A stretch of 64,000 nucleotides of DNA from Catonia carolina (lineage: Eukaryota; Arthropoda; Insecta; Hemiptera; Achilidae): positions 28,515,393-28,579,392 of the forward strand of contig JAQMRL010000006.1 in NCBI GenBank assembly GCA_035578175.1, written 5' to 3'. The notes under the pieces were generated by a model. The model saw only the letters and a list, made by a program, of their open reading frames with translations. It did not search any database and was not told the DNA's origin. Of this stretch, positions 22,545 through 33,369 are shown one piece after another. Every line of letters begins with the position of its first letter. Position 1 is the first letter of the stretch. The translations under genes were made by a program, and so were the position numbers.

Positions 22545-22800
22545 CAATTTTTGCCTTGATTCTACCAGTTTCAATGCATGGTTCAAAGTGTTGGAGGTAT
22601 CGATTGCTGGATAAAAGAAATGACGATATAAGGCATGGAGTTAATGTGTCAGAAGTGATGTCAAGTATTTAGAAATTTGAGTGATATAACCATTTATGTG
22701 GATCCCAGTTGATCAAACTTCCAAACAGGTGTTTACTTACAATCTAAACGGACGATGTAGTATTGGAAGACATAGTAAGAGATGGACATCCCAACTTCTT
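22545..22800 (+). pseudogene. Probable LINE C-terminal fragment, highly degenerate
   Basis: One frame reads ALILPVSMHGSKCWRYR, resembling the LYGSECW motif that follows the RT domain in insect LINEs. About 140 bases later another frame reads TYNLNGRCSIGRHSKRW, resembling the GRRSIGRPRKRW motif near the end of such proteins. Spacing is short, so there must be deletions. Short motif matches only. Confidence 0.4.
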
Positions 22801-22899
22801 TACGAAATAGGATATTACTAAATTTTAATTTGGAACATCCCAGGAGGGATCCATTTAATCTATTTCGTTTATGATGATATCTATAGAAAGTTCTGATTA

Positions 22900-23113
22900 A
22901 ATTTCTTCTTCTTCCTCCAATCAAGGATTAGTCCGCAGCTTGTTCCAAACTCACACAGTATAATCATCTATCTCCATCTTCTCCTAGATCTACCGACATT
23001 CCTTTTCCCTTATGGAGCATATCAGTGCGCTTGCTTAGGTATCCTGTGATCTGACATCCTTTTCATGTGCTGTCTCCAACGATAAACCTTTATCTCTTCG
23101 TTAAAGTTGTAAA
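22900..23113 (-). pseudogene. LINE 3'-terminal fragment with (GAA)n tail
   Basis: On the minus strand this matches the last ~210 bases of the element at 56540-56975 (CCTAAGCA...CACTG...CTCCA...TTCC order) and, like it, ends in a GAA-type tail (TTCTTCTTCTTC at 22903-22914 on the plus strand). The protein end (GKRNVGRSRRRWR-like) is recognisable but frames are broken. Confidence 0.6.
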
Positions 23114-23133
23114 TAAAAGTGCAGTTTTTAATT

Positions 23134-23525
23134 GTTGTTTAGGTCAACAGCCGAAAGGCTGGTTTGAACCTGTAGAGGTTTTACTAAGTAAAACGAGGAG
23201 TGAGGTGGTTTACCATTGCCTTCCTCACTGAGTGGAAAAGTACGCTTAACAGCATGCCGGGCCCTCTGAAAAGCACATATTTTCCACTCTGCAAATGACA
23301 CTTTCACTTCATTCACCACAGGTTCTGGCTGTATAGTGAAATTCATTACTTTCAGAGAAGATAACTCTGACTAGTGTCTTTTACACCTCTACCTCTTCTG
23401 TTCTTAAATGATTCAGTCATTTAATTGGCTGACCATGTGATAAGAAACAGAACTATTTATTTTAGCCCTGCAACAAACAGATTGAGTGTAAATAATTTGA
23501 CACTCCACCTGTCTGTTATGGGCAG
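23134..23525 (-). mobile_element. B-SINE, full length, open family frame
   Basis: Flanked by AGTTTTTAATT (23123-23133 and 23526-23536). A 72-codon frame at 23128-23346 (minus) starts MNFTIQPEPVVNEVKVSFAE, continues WKICAFQRARH and ends near the element's 3' end. Near-identical frames are open at 26527-26751 and 31955-32179. No known domain. Whether the frame is selected or just shared ancestry cannot be told from reading. Confidence 0.85.
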
Positions 23526-23536
23526 AGTTTTTAATT

Positions 23537-24040
23537 ACAACTACAAAAATCACGTACAGGTAACGCAATATAAGTTGACGATCGTCAGCGAGAGTAAGAC
23601 TGGACTATGCGGGGGTTAGAAGTGCTACTATATGTGCTTTTCTAAATACATCATAGTGACAGCTCTAACCATGACATCTTATGCTTTCGGGTTGGCCGAT
23701 TTAAGTAGGATAGATAGTATACTGTACTCCACATGATAGGCGCAATCATCAACTTTAGCGCGTTACCTATACTGTATAGTTTATGTATCATTAATATAAT
23801 AAACGTTTATACATAGCATACTACGTGCCGATGTTACCGTTGATCACTTTATCACTTTTCTCAGTTTCGGGATCATGTATTCACAAAACTTTTCTAAAAG
23901 TTCGAAAGCTTCAAGTAAACCTTTCATACCCAGAGCTGACGGAAACGTGGGTAAAAAAAAGACGGTACTAGTATCGAATCACCATTTATAGGGAAGGAAT
24001 TTCCCTCTAATGGGGATATAAATTTCCCTATAATAGTGAT
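23537..24040. other. Unassigned stretch
   Basis: AT-rich with no recognised repeat or gene. Confidence 0.5.
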
Positions 24041-24360
24041 ATCTTCTTCTTCTGCTTCAAAACAAGGATTAGGCCGCAGCTTGTTCTGAAATTACACACT
24101 ATGTCATTATCTCCATCTTTTCCTAGGTCTACTGACATCCCTTGTCCCTTCTGGACCCTACCAGGGCGCCTGCTTAGGTAACCTGTGATTTGAGATCATT
24201 TCCATGTGGTATCTCCAACTTTGGGGATAATCCTTTATCTTTTCGTTCAAGTTGTAAATACCCAATTCTGTCCTTATTTACTTATTCCTTATTCTGTCCA
24301 AGCGTGTACACCCCTTAGTCTTTCGCAGAAATCTCTTCTCGGCTACTTACATTCTCCATT
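24041..24360 (-). pseudogene. LINE 3'-terminal fragment with (GAA)n tail
   Basis: Minus-strand sequence collinear with 56540-56860: an ENVSSREEISAKD-like segment upstream, then GRPRKRW-type coding ending shortly before a GAA tail (TCTTCTTCTTCTG at 24042-24054 on the plus strand). Same family as the fragments at 22900 and 56540. No uninterrupted frame remains. Confidence 0.6.
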
Positions 24361-25378
24361 AAATGGATAAACTGATTAAATTTAGAAAAGTAAAAGTAAA
24401 TAGTAAGTGGCATTCGCAATAAGTTATTGTGGTTTACCGTCCAGTTTTATTGCATGAATGATTTAGAGAAGAAAGTTTTTGAAAAAGAAAAACAGAATGT
24501 AGATTATATAAAGAAAGAAATGAAGTAACATAACTTGTCTACCATTCCACATATCCGAACAATATTATGGAAAATAGGAATATAGAGAATAAAGTACACA
24601 ACACATGGTTGTGGTGTACTAAAATGTATCAAGATATGAAAAGAAAAAGAAACGTTATGCCCGAGAAACGCTCAAAATTGGAATCGTATATCTGTCAAAG
24701 AACTATTTTTATAAAAGATATACATATATACAGAGAAAGGAAAATGAACAGTTAGGTCCCTAAAGTATCTGACATTAAAGAAAACTAAAATATAAGATGG
24801 AAATTCTTAAGAAAATTTGCTTTTATTAAATAAAAGTAATAAGAAAAGTCATTAACGTAAAGTATGCTCTCTGAATAAGAATTCAACCTCTCAAACAAAA
24901 TTCAAACGACATCATTTTTAGCGGTCTTCAACGTAGGACTCTAGCTGTAAACTATTCAGCATGTACCAAACGATCGGAAAAATTCCATGGATGAGTTATG
25001 AAATTGATAAAACTAATACTTTTTGTTTTACGTATAGAACCTGAATAATTCTTTGCTAAAGCTAAAAATATTGTTATCGTAATAAGGGGTCAATAGACTT
25101 CTAATACATTTTTTTAACAAGGTATAATATTTTTGCAATATTTTTTATATACTTTATAAATAAAAAGAATTTAACTATAAACTTTCAATAAAGTTGCTCT
25201 TTGAATGGAAATTTTTACTAATATTATAAAGACAAAGCGTGTGTTTTGTGCAGGCTAATTTCTAAAACTACTGGACAGATTTTCATGAAATTTTTACAGC
25301 CCATTTGTATTGATATTCGCAGCAACATTTTATAGTTAAATTTTCAAAAATAATAACCATTAGGGCCCTAATGAAGAT
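24361..25378. other. AT-rich stretch, nothing supported
   Basis: A 62-codon plus frame at 24567-24755 (Lys/Arg-rich) is unrecognised. Near 25240-25330 TTCTAAAACTACTGGACAG followed by TTTTCATGAAATTTTT resembles text common to several insect repeats, but no family could be assigned. Confidence 0.4.
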
Positions 25379-25393
25379 TTATATATATATGTC

Positions 25394-25480
<87 letters not shown>
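25377..25480. repeat. (TA)n-(GT)n compound microsatellite
   Basis: A TATA-rich lead-in is followed by an almost pure GT tract from about 25408 to 25477. The poly-Thr/His minus frame across it is an artefact. A second GT stretch with GCGCGCGCACGCGCG follows at about 25579-25610. Confidence 0.95.
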
Positions 25481-25485
<5 letters not shown>

Positions 25486-26056
25486 TGTACATGTGAGTAG
25501 GTACGTATTGCTGTTGATGTAGATGAAGGGGTTTGATTATGGGGATAGACGTACGTGGGGGAAATTATCAAAACGTCGGTTGTGTGTGTGTGTGCGCGCG
25601 CACGCGCGTGTGTCTGTACGTTGGAGTATACAGTTGATCTAGCAGCTACATAATTTCTGTTACATATTTATTTTAAACAAATTTATTACATATGTTTTGC
25701 GAGCGAACACATATCAGAGTGCGTATTATAAAATAAACTCAGTAGTGTTTCATAAAATTAAAAGTTGAACAAAAACCAATACAAAACTTGAATGACTGGG
25801 CATTTTAATATCTTGAACTATGAAGTAATTGAAGCCGAAGATGACAATAACCATAATGCCGATTATGAGAGGACGATTATTAGTAATATAAGTAAAAAAA
25901 ATTAAGTTAAATAATATAAGTCCAATGTTTTAAACCGTTTCAGTTCGTGAGTATCTTTGCTGTTGTTGAGGAGGTTGATTGGAAAAAGATGTTGATAATT
26001 TTCTAGCTTTTAAAAATGTTTCTCACTCCGCTGTTTAATTTTATTGTTTTTACTGT
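25481..26056. other. Unassigned stretch with alternating GT/GC tract
   Basis: Contains the alternating purine-pyrimidine tract at about 25579-25610, which could adopt Z-DNA. Otherwise nothing is recognised. Confidence 0.5.
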
Positions 26057-26379
26057 TTAAACCATTGTCTTCCTTACCGAGTGGAAAAGTAGCCTACGCT
26101 TATCAGCATGCCAGGCCTTCCGAAAAGAATTTACTTTCCTCCCTGCAAATGACACCTTAACTTCATTCACAACAGGGTCTGGCTGTATAATGAAACTCAT
26201 TACTTTTAGAGAAGATAACTCTGATTAGTGTCTTTTACACCTCTACCTCTTCTGTTTTTAAATACTTCGGTCGTATAATTGGCTGACCATACGATAAGAA
26301 ACAGAACTATTTTTTGTAGCCCTGGAACTAACAGATCGAGTGCAAATAATTTAACACTCCCACCTGCCTGATATTGGCA
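26057..26379 (-). mobile_element. B-SINE copy, 3'-truncated
   Basis: It extends from the family 5' end (GCCAATATCAGGCAGGTG on the minus strand) to the CACTCGGTAAGGAAGACAAT segment. The last ~80 bases of the family are missing. A full-length copy lies 160 bases to the right in the same orientation. Confidence 0.75.
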
Positions 26380-26535
26380 ATCAAAATACAAAAGAAACCA
26401 CAAATTTTGTCACTTAATTTACCTTTCCAGAACTTTAGTATGACTTTATTTCACGCTTTGCCCAGAAATCATGCCGAAATACTTCGCTAGCTGTAACTCA
26501 CTAACGAAGCATTTTCGAATATATGTTTATATAAT

Positions 26536-26930
26536 GTTGATGTTAAGATCATCAGCCGAAAGGCTGGTTTGAACCTTTAAAGGTTTTACGACGTGAAACG
26601 AGGAGTGTGGTGGTTTACTATTGCCTTCCTCACTGAGTGGAAAAGTACGCTTATCAGCATGCCGGGCCCTCTGAAAAGCACATATTTTCCACCCTGCAAA
26701 TGACACCTTCACTTCATTCACCACAGGGTCTGGTTGTATAATGAAATTCATTACTCTTAGAGGAGAGAACTCTAACTAATGTCTTTTACACCTCTACCTC
26801 TTCTGTTCTTTAATGATTCAGTCATTTAATTGGCTGACCATGTGATAAGAAACAGAACTATTTGTTTAAGCCCTGCAACTAAAATATTGAGTGTAAATAA
26901 TTTGACACTCCACCTGTCTGTTATGGGCAG
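26536..26930 (-). mobile_element. B-SINE, full length, open family frame
   Basis: 12-bp target duplication TGTTTATATAAT (26524-26535 and 26931-26942). The family frame is open at 26527-26751 (minus), starting MNFIIQPDPVVNEVKVSFAG, one of three open copies in the window. Confidence 0.85.
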
Positions 26931-26942
26931 TGTTTATATAAT

Positions 26943-28059
26943 ATTTTTTTCATTATTTTTATTAAGAATGCGCTTTAGAAGTGGGGGGAGATACTCATCA
27001 TCTCATGAATCAATATGAGGAAGGTCAGTAATGGGTGTTTTGGCATAATTATATAATTATACAAAAAGATGGAAAAACTTAACAAAAACATGAAAAGATA
27101 TGATTATGAAAACAGAGTCTTTATAATTTTACCTCAACTTACGAGTAAGTGATATGAAATGAATGTTAGCTTAAAATATTACCATATTTTATAATCAAAG
27201 GAAGTATGACAGATTTAAAATAAAGATTAAAAAAAATCATGAATACATTACTCTTTATTAGTTAGACTCCAGTACGTAAAGTATCTCATTAAAAATAATA
27301 ACTTTATTTTTCAACTGTTTCATAAATAAAACAAATTGATATAAAGATAGCGTCCACAAAGTATGAGATCGTTTTCTCTTAACTATTAACTTCCCTTTTA
27401 ATGTACATTAATATAAATTATTTCATTTAATAAACTTTTACGAACAGATAGGTTGGTATGGTTGAGGACAGAGAATAAACGAGGTTGCACTCCATTTCAT
27501 TTACTAAATGTTGTGGATCATATAACTAGTTCTGTTCAGTACACGTTTTTCAGTAGAAACTCAGGTGTTTTAATTACTTTATTAATGGTGGAGAAAGACG
27601 GAATAGTAGATGAAATGGTAGTTGGAGTACGCATTACGATAGTGGTCTAAAAGGGAGAAAAGAGAGGGAAAAATACCACTTAGCAATATTGTAGCCACGT
27701 TTACGAGTTCACTAACGATTTCACTAAATTAAACTTGAACATAGAGCAACGTGAGTTTGTGGTAGAAAAACGCAATGAAAAGGAAAATACACGCAATATA
27801 AATGAATATTTCTAAGTTCAACAATAATTTAATTAAGTAAAAATACGATTAACATTCTAAAAATGTACATTTCCATTAGTATTATCAAACTTAAACAAAA
27901 GTAATTTAGTTTTTTCAAATAAAAAATTACATGACATTTATCATTTGCCATAAGTGACAATTACTAAATAACAGACTGAAATAATTATAGTCTATTAGTC
28001 AAGCGGTCAAAATTACCCATGACTTAACAAACTCTTGACGTATAAGGTGGTGCTGTAAC
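26943..28059. other. AT-rich stretch, one unrecognised frame
   Basis: A 65-codon plus frame at 27453-27650 has a hydrophobic, Val-rich end (GVRITIVV) but no motif or homologue that I know. No gene is called. Confidence 0.4.
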
Positions 28060-28262
28060 CGGATGTATGATAGTCAGATTTATGGTACAGCAGTAATTTC
28101 ACGAATACAACGTTTCCAAAGTAAAAAATTGTGACTGATTACTAATTGCCCGAGTTTTGTATCCAATAGAACACTACACGATAACTTACGCATTTCTTAC
28201 GTCAACGACATATCTAAAATTGTACTGTAGTTTCAGAAACAAACTTCAAAATCATAATATCC
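28060..28262. repeat. Dispersed repeat R1, copy 1
   Basis: It matches 62547-62765 along its length, for example ACTAATTGCCC, ATCCAATAGAACA, CACGAT..ACTTACGC, GTCAACGACA and CAAACTTCAAAATCATAA. Both copies are followed within about 30 bases by a B-SINE in the same orientation. The element type is unknown: no terminal motifs or coding potential are visible. Confidence 0.65.
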
Positions 28263-28279
28263 CTTAATTAGCAACAAGT

Positions 28280-28493
28280 AAACCTCTAAAGGTTTTACTA
28301 AGTAAAACGAGGAGTGCAGTGACCATGCCATCCTCACTGATTTGTAAAGAATGCTTATCAGCATGGCAGGTTCACTCAAAAGCAAATATTTTCTACTCTG
28401 CAAAAAACACCTTCACTTCATTCTAGCTGTATAATGAAATTCATTACTTTTAGAGAAGATAACTCTAATTTGTATTTTTTAAACCTTTACCTT
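28280..28493 (-). mobile_element. B-SINE fragment (3' half)
   Basis: Covers the part from AAGGTTTAAAAAATACAAATT to AAACCTTTAGAGGTT in sense orientation. It has lost both termini and is diverged. Confidence 0.7.
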
Positions 28494-28619
28494 GACGCCG
28501 ACCTGGGTCGACGACACGTGGCAAAACCTCGCCTGCAAAATAGGTGGCCCTGAAAAGGGCCGTATACTCAGTTGGGAGTCCCGAAGACGACTGTTTGTAG
28601 CATTATAAATGTACAAGGT
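28494..28619. other. GC-richer patch with histone-type stem-loop
   Basis: Starts abruptly at GACGCCGACCTGGGTCGACG. Its minus strand carries GGCCCTTTTCAGGGCCACC at 28543-28561, a perfect 6-bp stem with a TTTC loop that fits the histone mRNA 3' stem-loop pattern (GGYYYTHHTHARRRCC then ACC). No histone coding sequence lies upstream on that strand. Confidence 0.45.
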
Positions 28620-29333
28620 GATAATAACCATGTGTTTATAACCTGACTGCTATTGATAATTATGTAAACATTTATATTTAAATTCTTACATTATGTAAAT
28701 TATTAAACTGGCTAATTGTGATTAAAATCTTATATCTAAATAGTTAAATTAAATTACTTAATAACCTCAGCTAATAATTAAAAAGCAAGTGTAAATTTAG
28801 TGATGTAAGTATTTATATTTAAATGAATCAAACATGTTTTTAAAATTTACCAAAAATTTTATTAAAATTTTAAAATAAAGAAATATAAAGAAATACATAC
28901 GCTGATCATCAAATAAGTTTAAAAGACATATTTACAACACAAATTTATATTTTATTAGAAAGTTTTAAAAATTATCAAACAATAAGTAATTAATATAAGT
29001 GTGCATATTTGATTTGGTGTGCTGTTGACCGGGGCAGTTTCAAGAGAAAGGTTGTGTTTGTGTGCGGTTTGATTTATGGAATGTGTTAAATAAATATAAA
29101 GTATAATTGTTATACAATTCATAGTATAAAGTCACAAATAGACTTAATGAAATAAAATTGAGGGAAAGAACATTATTTTATTAAATTACGGCGAGAAAAA
29201 TATTAAAATACGAACGGTACATTGAACGAAACTCTTAACGCGAGCGACGGACTTCAGAAACGATAAGTGTAGAACATTAACCGGTAAACTATTAAATATT
29301 AATTCAAAAACAGCTGAGATACTTTATAAAATA
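28620..29333. other. AT-rich stretch, nothing recognised
   Basis: No supported feature. Confidence 0.5.
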
Positions 29334-29345
29334 TATTTTAATAAT

Positions 29346-29679
29346 TTTTTCTTATTTTGTAATCCCTGATGATGTGTGTACGTTGCAATCTGTTCAATTC
29401 AGAACAATAAGCAACCCCATAACCCAATGAGGTGATGATATATATGATGTGTAAATGAGGTGTAGTCTTGTACAGACTCAGGCCGACCGTTCCTGAGAGA
29501 GTATGGTTAATTGAACCCCACACATCAAAGTACACTGGTGACCACTGTCTAGCATTCAAATCCGTATATTAGTAATTACCTTTACTAGGATTTGAACCAG
29601 GTACCTTCGTCTCCAAAAATCAGCTGTTCAACAGCTGATTTTGGCGACGACTTTACCTCTAGACCAACCCGGTGGGTTC
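29346..29679 (-). mobile_element. SINE-2, full length with 12-bp target duplication
   Basis: TATTTTAATAAT flanks both sides (29334-29345 and 29680-29691). Reading the minus strand, the head begins AACCCACCGGGTTGGTCTAG (A-box-like at 29655-29666), has the B box GGTTCAAATCC at 29588-29598, a ~190-base body, and a 3' end GGGATTACAAAATAAG. Length and layout are those of tRNA-derived SINEs transcribed by RNA polymerase III. Best preserved SINE-2 in the window. Confidence 0.85.
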
Positions 29680-29701
29680 TATTTTAATAATAATTTTTTT
29701 T

Positions 29702-29861
29702 TGGTTTAATGTCCGACTGTTCTGCAATTACTGCTAATGCAGACGGTGAAGGATGAAATGGTTTTTTGTAACGTATGAAAATATGCCGTCCCTGAATGGG
29801 ATTCGAACCCAAGACCGCATAATGAGAGGCAAGCACGTTACCAACTACGCCAATGCGGCCG
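29702..29861 (-). mobile_element. SINE-3, tRNA-derived
   Basis: Minus strand: GGCCGCATTGGCGTAGTTGG with an A-box-like TGGCGTAGTTGG at 29841-29852 and a B box GGGTTCGAATCCC at 29798-29810, followed by a short body ending in ACATTAAACC. Flanks carry TAATAATAA (about 29687 and 29866). The 5' and 3' ends of the tRNA-like part do not pair as an acceptor stem, so I reject a functional tRNA. Only copy in the window. Confidence 0.65.
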
Positions 29862-30014
29862 GTATAATAATAACTAAATAATATCTAAAATATTCTAAAT
29901 TTAATTTTTTTTTAAAGCCAGCCAGATTCAATTAAAATTTAATTTAATTTTCTTTGGTTTTATTTTAATTTTCATTTGTTTTTATGTGTTAAATAAGTTA
30001 GAAATAAATACTAA

Positions 30015-30420
30015 ATGTTACATGTTGTAGTTAGCGGTTTGGGTTGTGTTGGTGGTGGCCCTGAAAAGGGACTTTGTAGGTGGCCGGACGCGTCGAGACG
30101 GCGTGTCCAGAGTGGTGTCCGAAGGGTGACGGCTCGGGTACCGGATTCAGTCCCAGCCTTTCCTCAGCGGCAGTTGGGTCCCCACTGCAGCGAGACAGTG
30201 GTGTCCCCCAGAGCCCCGCAGTGTCGGGTCGGCGTAGGCCGTTGGCCGATATCGTGGCTGAGGCGGTTCCCTCCGGGCTTCCGCTGAACTCACTCTTTAT
30301 CGTAGTGCTTGCGGGCACGCACGGGTTTCCTTTGATGACCGGTCCGGTAATGTGGCGTCCACCACCGGTAGCGTCAACCAGGGAAGCCCGTGCGGGCCCG
30401 CTGGCACCACGGTGAAGGTT
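30015..30420. other. GC- and CpG-rich island of unknown origin
   Basis: About 400 bases of clearly GC-rich, CpG-dense sequence with sharp edges in otherwise AT-rich DNA. Long frames are open on both strands: plus 30015-30287 (90 codons) and 30080-30415 (111 codons), minus 30031-30318 (95 codons). All are Pro/Arg/Ser/Gly-rich, as expected from GC content, and none has a motif I recognise. The minus strand carries a histone-like stem-loop match with one mismatched pair at 30057-30072. Possibilities are a non-LTR retrotransposon 5' UTR, a CpG-rich promoter or first exon, or a processed insertion. The sequence does not decide. Confidence 0.5.
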
Positions 30421-31047
30421 ATATTTGTAGGTTTGTTGAAAAAATTACTAGAATAACTAAAAAACACAAAGAGCTTTTTGAATAATTTATATACTGGATC
30501 ATTGATTTATTAGTTTACTTCCTGTCAAGAAATGATTTACATGAAAATCACTCGTTATAGTACCATTTTTACAAAATAATGATTATTGGTTATAAGAGTT
30601 TGACTACTTATTTTGTAGTTATTGACAAAGGTGACAGCAGGATACAGTCAAATTATTACTTACATTTTCTGTTATTTACATGTCTTTTTTTTGGTAAGAA
30701 AATTAGATATATTTCTATATAGGATCAATTATTGTAAATACGTAGTTGCGTACGTGATGAAATATTTAGAAAATTGTAAAAATAACAACTAATTTTCTAT
30801 AATTGAATGAGCGCATTAATAAAAAAAATAATACTGAAACGTGTAAAACATTAACTTCGTTTTACAATAGATTACTGTTATAAAAATGTAAATATCATGG
30901 AAAGAAAAACGAGTAATTTAGTAACATTAAGGATACTAAATTATAGGATAATGATATTTTAATATCTAGTATTCCTAAAGAATGTTTAGGTTACATTATG
31001 ATCATGAAAGTACGAAATGTAACCATTATTTTACTATTATTATTATT
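30421..31047. other. AT-rich stretch, nothing recognised
   Basis: No supported feature. Confidence 0.5.
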
Positions 31048-31179
31048 ACTTTCTCTTGCCTATATGAATATAATAGGAAGGAAAGTATTGTTTTCATGTC
31101 GATTTTTCGAAATAGAGTTTTCACTGGATTTACACGTTTGCAGATCCCCTGAACCCAAAAAGCATGGTTTTAGCTATTG

Positions 31180-31230
<51 letters not shown>

Positions 31231-31957
31231 CAAAATATTTCAAGAATGGAACATCGCACGAAGTTGCAACTTACGAAGTTAGATACCTCTAGAGAACCCA
31301 ACACGAACATTTTCATCAAAGTCGGGCAACAGGAAGTAGTAGTTATTTCGTGTAATTTTACACTTTTTTGCGATTTTCTCGAAAACGGCTCCTACGATTT
31401 TTTTAAAATCGCCTAATTTACTAAATTTTTGTGCTCTACAAGATAGAGTAGGCGCCATTTCTGCTGTAATTCTTGGAAAGGTTTTTTCTCGTAAAAAAAT
31501 TGTTTTTTTAGATTGTAACTTAAATATGCATTTTTGCGCAAAAAAATGTATACAATAAAAGTTGTAGAGAATTTAAAATCCTACAACTTTTCTTTTAATA
31601 GTTTTCTTGTATAACGCTTAGTTAAGCGGTAATTAGTGATTTTCTGGCTTTTTCATTTGGAAAAAAATCAATTTTTTTTAGATTTCAACGTTAGTATGCA
31701 TTTTACGACAAAAGTGTAGGCTATTAAATTATGGTATAATAAGTTATTAATATTATGGTATTATAAGTATATATTAAAATTTATGGGAAATTAAAAGATC
31801 TACAACTTTTATTTAGAGCATTTTTCTCTACAGAGCCTAGTTTAGCGTGAAAGAGTAATTTTCCGTATTTTTAAGCCAAACTGAGGTTGATTTTAATTTT
31901 GCGTCTTTCGCTCATAATTAAAATAAGGTTATGTTTTTCTTGATATTTCATTACTTA
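31048..31957 (+). mobile_element. HINE-A copy, cut by B-SINE near its 3' end
   Basis: It starts with ACTTTCTCTTGCC (31048-31060) and a palindrome, and has a long GT tract (31182-31227). It continues collinear until TTTCATTACTTATATT, where a B-SINE begins. The 3' 13-mer and hairpin are lost. Frames at 30998-31282 and 31177-31416 are repeat frames. Confidence 0.8.
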
Positions 31958-31968
31958 TATTTTTTTTG

Positions 31969-32284
31969 TGTTTAGGTCATCAGCCGAAAGGCTGGTTTGA
32001 ACCTGTAAAGGTTTTACTAAGTAAAACGAGGAGTGAGATGGTTTACCATGGCTTTCCTCACTGAGTGGAAAAGTACGCTTATCCACATGCCGGGCTTTCT
32101 GAAAAGCACATATTTTCCACTCTGCAAATGACACTTTCACTTTATTCACTACAGGGTCTGGCTGTATAATGAAATTCATTACTTTCAGAGGAAATAACTC
32201 TGATTAGTGTCTTTTACACCTTTAACTCTTCTGTTATTAAATGATTCAGTCATTTGATTGGCTGACCTTGTGATAAGAAACAGA
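31969..32284 (-). mobile_element. B-SINE, 5'-truncated, open family frame
   Basis: Starts (minus strand) at TTCTGTTTCTTATCACAAGG, lacking the first ~80 bases of the family, a truncation typical of target-primed reverse transcription. Possible target duplication ATATTTTTTTTGT / ATATTGTTTTTAT. The family frame is open at 31955-32179 (MNFIIQPDPVVNKVKVSFAE). Confidence 0.75.
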
Positions 32285-32296
32285 ATATTGTTTTTA

Positions 32297-32800
32297 TGGA
32301 AAAAATAAACGGACTCATTTATTACGTTACCAAATGTGTTTTAACAAAAACGAAAAACATAATAAACTTTAATTATAATAAATAAAAGGCAATAAATTTA
32401 CTGGATAATGTAACGAGAATCGCAATTAAATATCAAGTACGAAGCTCAGTAATAGTAGATTAAAGCCTATCTTCCATCGAGTATGCACGAAGTACTGCAC
32501 AAGCTTTGTTGATATGCGGTTCCAAATCCTTTGATATGTGCCTTGTTACAGTGTAATCTATATACAAAGTGGAGTACAGCATATCATATAAATATGTTTT
32601 AGGTTAAAACGGTTTACCAGAAACTTGTTAAATGTAATATACTGTAACAAAATGTTAATTACCTAGGCACAATATTGTTAATCATAATGAACTAGTATTT
32701 GCAGCCGCACTGCGCGCTAATTTATCACTAATTTCAAAGAGGTACATTAATCACACTAATTATTAAAACTATAGTACGTAAAGAGAGGATATCTTAAATG
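32297..32800. other. AT-rich stretch, nothing recognised
   Basis: No supported feature. Confidence 0.5.
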
Positions 32801-33369
32801 GAGTGTATGAGATCATGAGAAAGGATTACTTCATGAAAATTAATAAGAACAAAACGAAAGTGTTGTGCAGCAGCAAGAGTGGTTTAGAAGAGATGCGAAA
32901 TCTAAAAAAGGCAACGAAAACATACAGGAAGAAGAACACCCAGTTTTCAAGAGATTAAAGTTTTCATAAGTCATTTCTCCACAAATATATTTTTATTCAC
33001 GCCATGATTTCAGCTGCAGCAAACCTATTTTTGTGCTTGGTAGCCCAAGTTCATAAAATTATTTTTTCTTCAGAAGATAACATAACTGAAGAACCGCTTT
33101 GGCAGAGATGGGCTTCTTGAGATGCAATAGGGGCTGCAGTCGATTGGATTGGTTCAGAAATCAGGATATAAGACGAGAGTTATATGTGTGTTCTCTTAAG
33201 GAGACAATTATGGAGTATTACCGGAAATGGGACCGATCATTTTGAAATAATGTCTCCACACAGGATTCTTAGACTGGTCAGAAGCTACAGGCCGATTGGA
33301 CGGCGCGATCCGGGGCGACCGGTGACTAGGTGGATACCGCCGGAATATGTCGTGGGACCTAATCGTTGA
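32801..33369 (+). pseudogene. LINE reverse transcriptase remnant, frameshifted
   Basis: Near 32820-32945 one frame reads KDYFMKINKNKTKVLCSS, matching the stretch after the RT catalytic motif in insect LINEs. Near 33167-33230 another reads RRELYVCSLKETIMEYYRKW, and the open frame at 33184-33369 contains RPIGRRDPGRPVTRW and ends PEYVVGPNR, a typical LINE C-terminus. At least two frameshifts and a large deletion between 32950 and 33100 show it is dead. The stop is followed at once by a polypurine GAA-type tail. Confidence 0.65.

Noticed and set aside
25368..25571. Thr/His-rich proteins over CA/GT tracts (25368, 49688, 49817)
   Set aside because: Microsatellite artefacts.
28494..28619. A histone gene near the stem-loop
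   Set aside because: Upstream on the minus strand there is no histone-like coding sequence, only AT-rich DNA and SINEs.
29770..29861. tRNA gene on the minus strand (A and B boxes present)
   Set aside because: The 5' and 3' ends do not pair as an acceptor stem and a non-tRNA body follows with flanking short repeats, so it is a SINE head. The same applies to 20760 and 50393.
30031..30318. 95-codon minus frame and 90/111-codon plus frames as genes
   Set aside because: Overlapping frames on both strands are expected in GC-rich DNA; no motif, no start context and no supporting neighbour.
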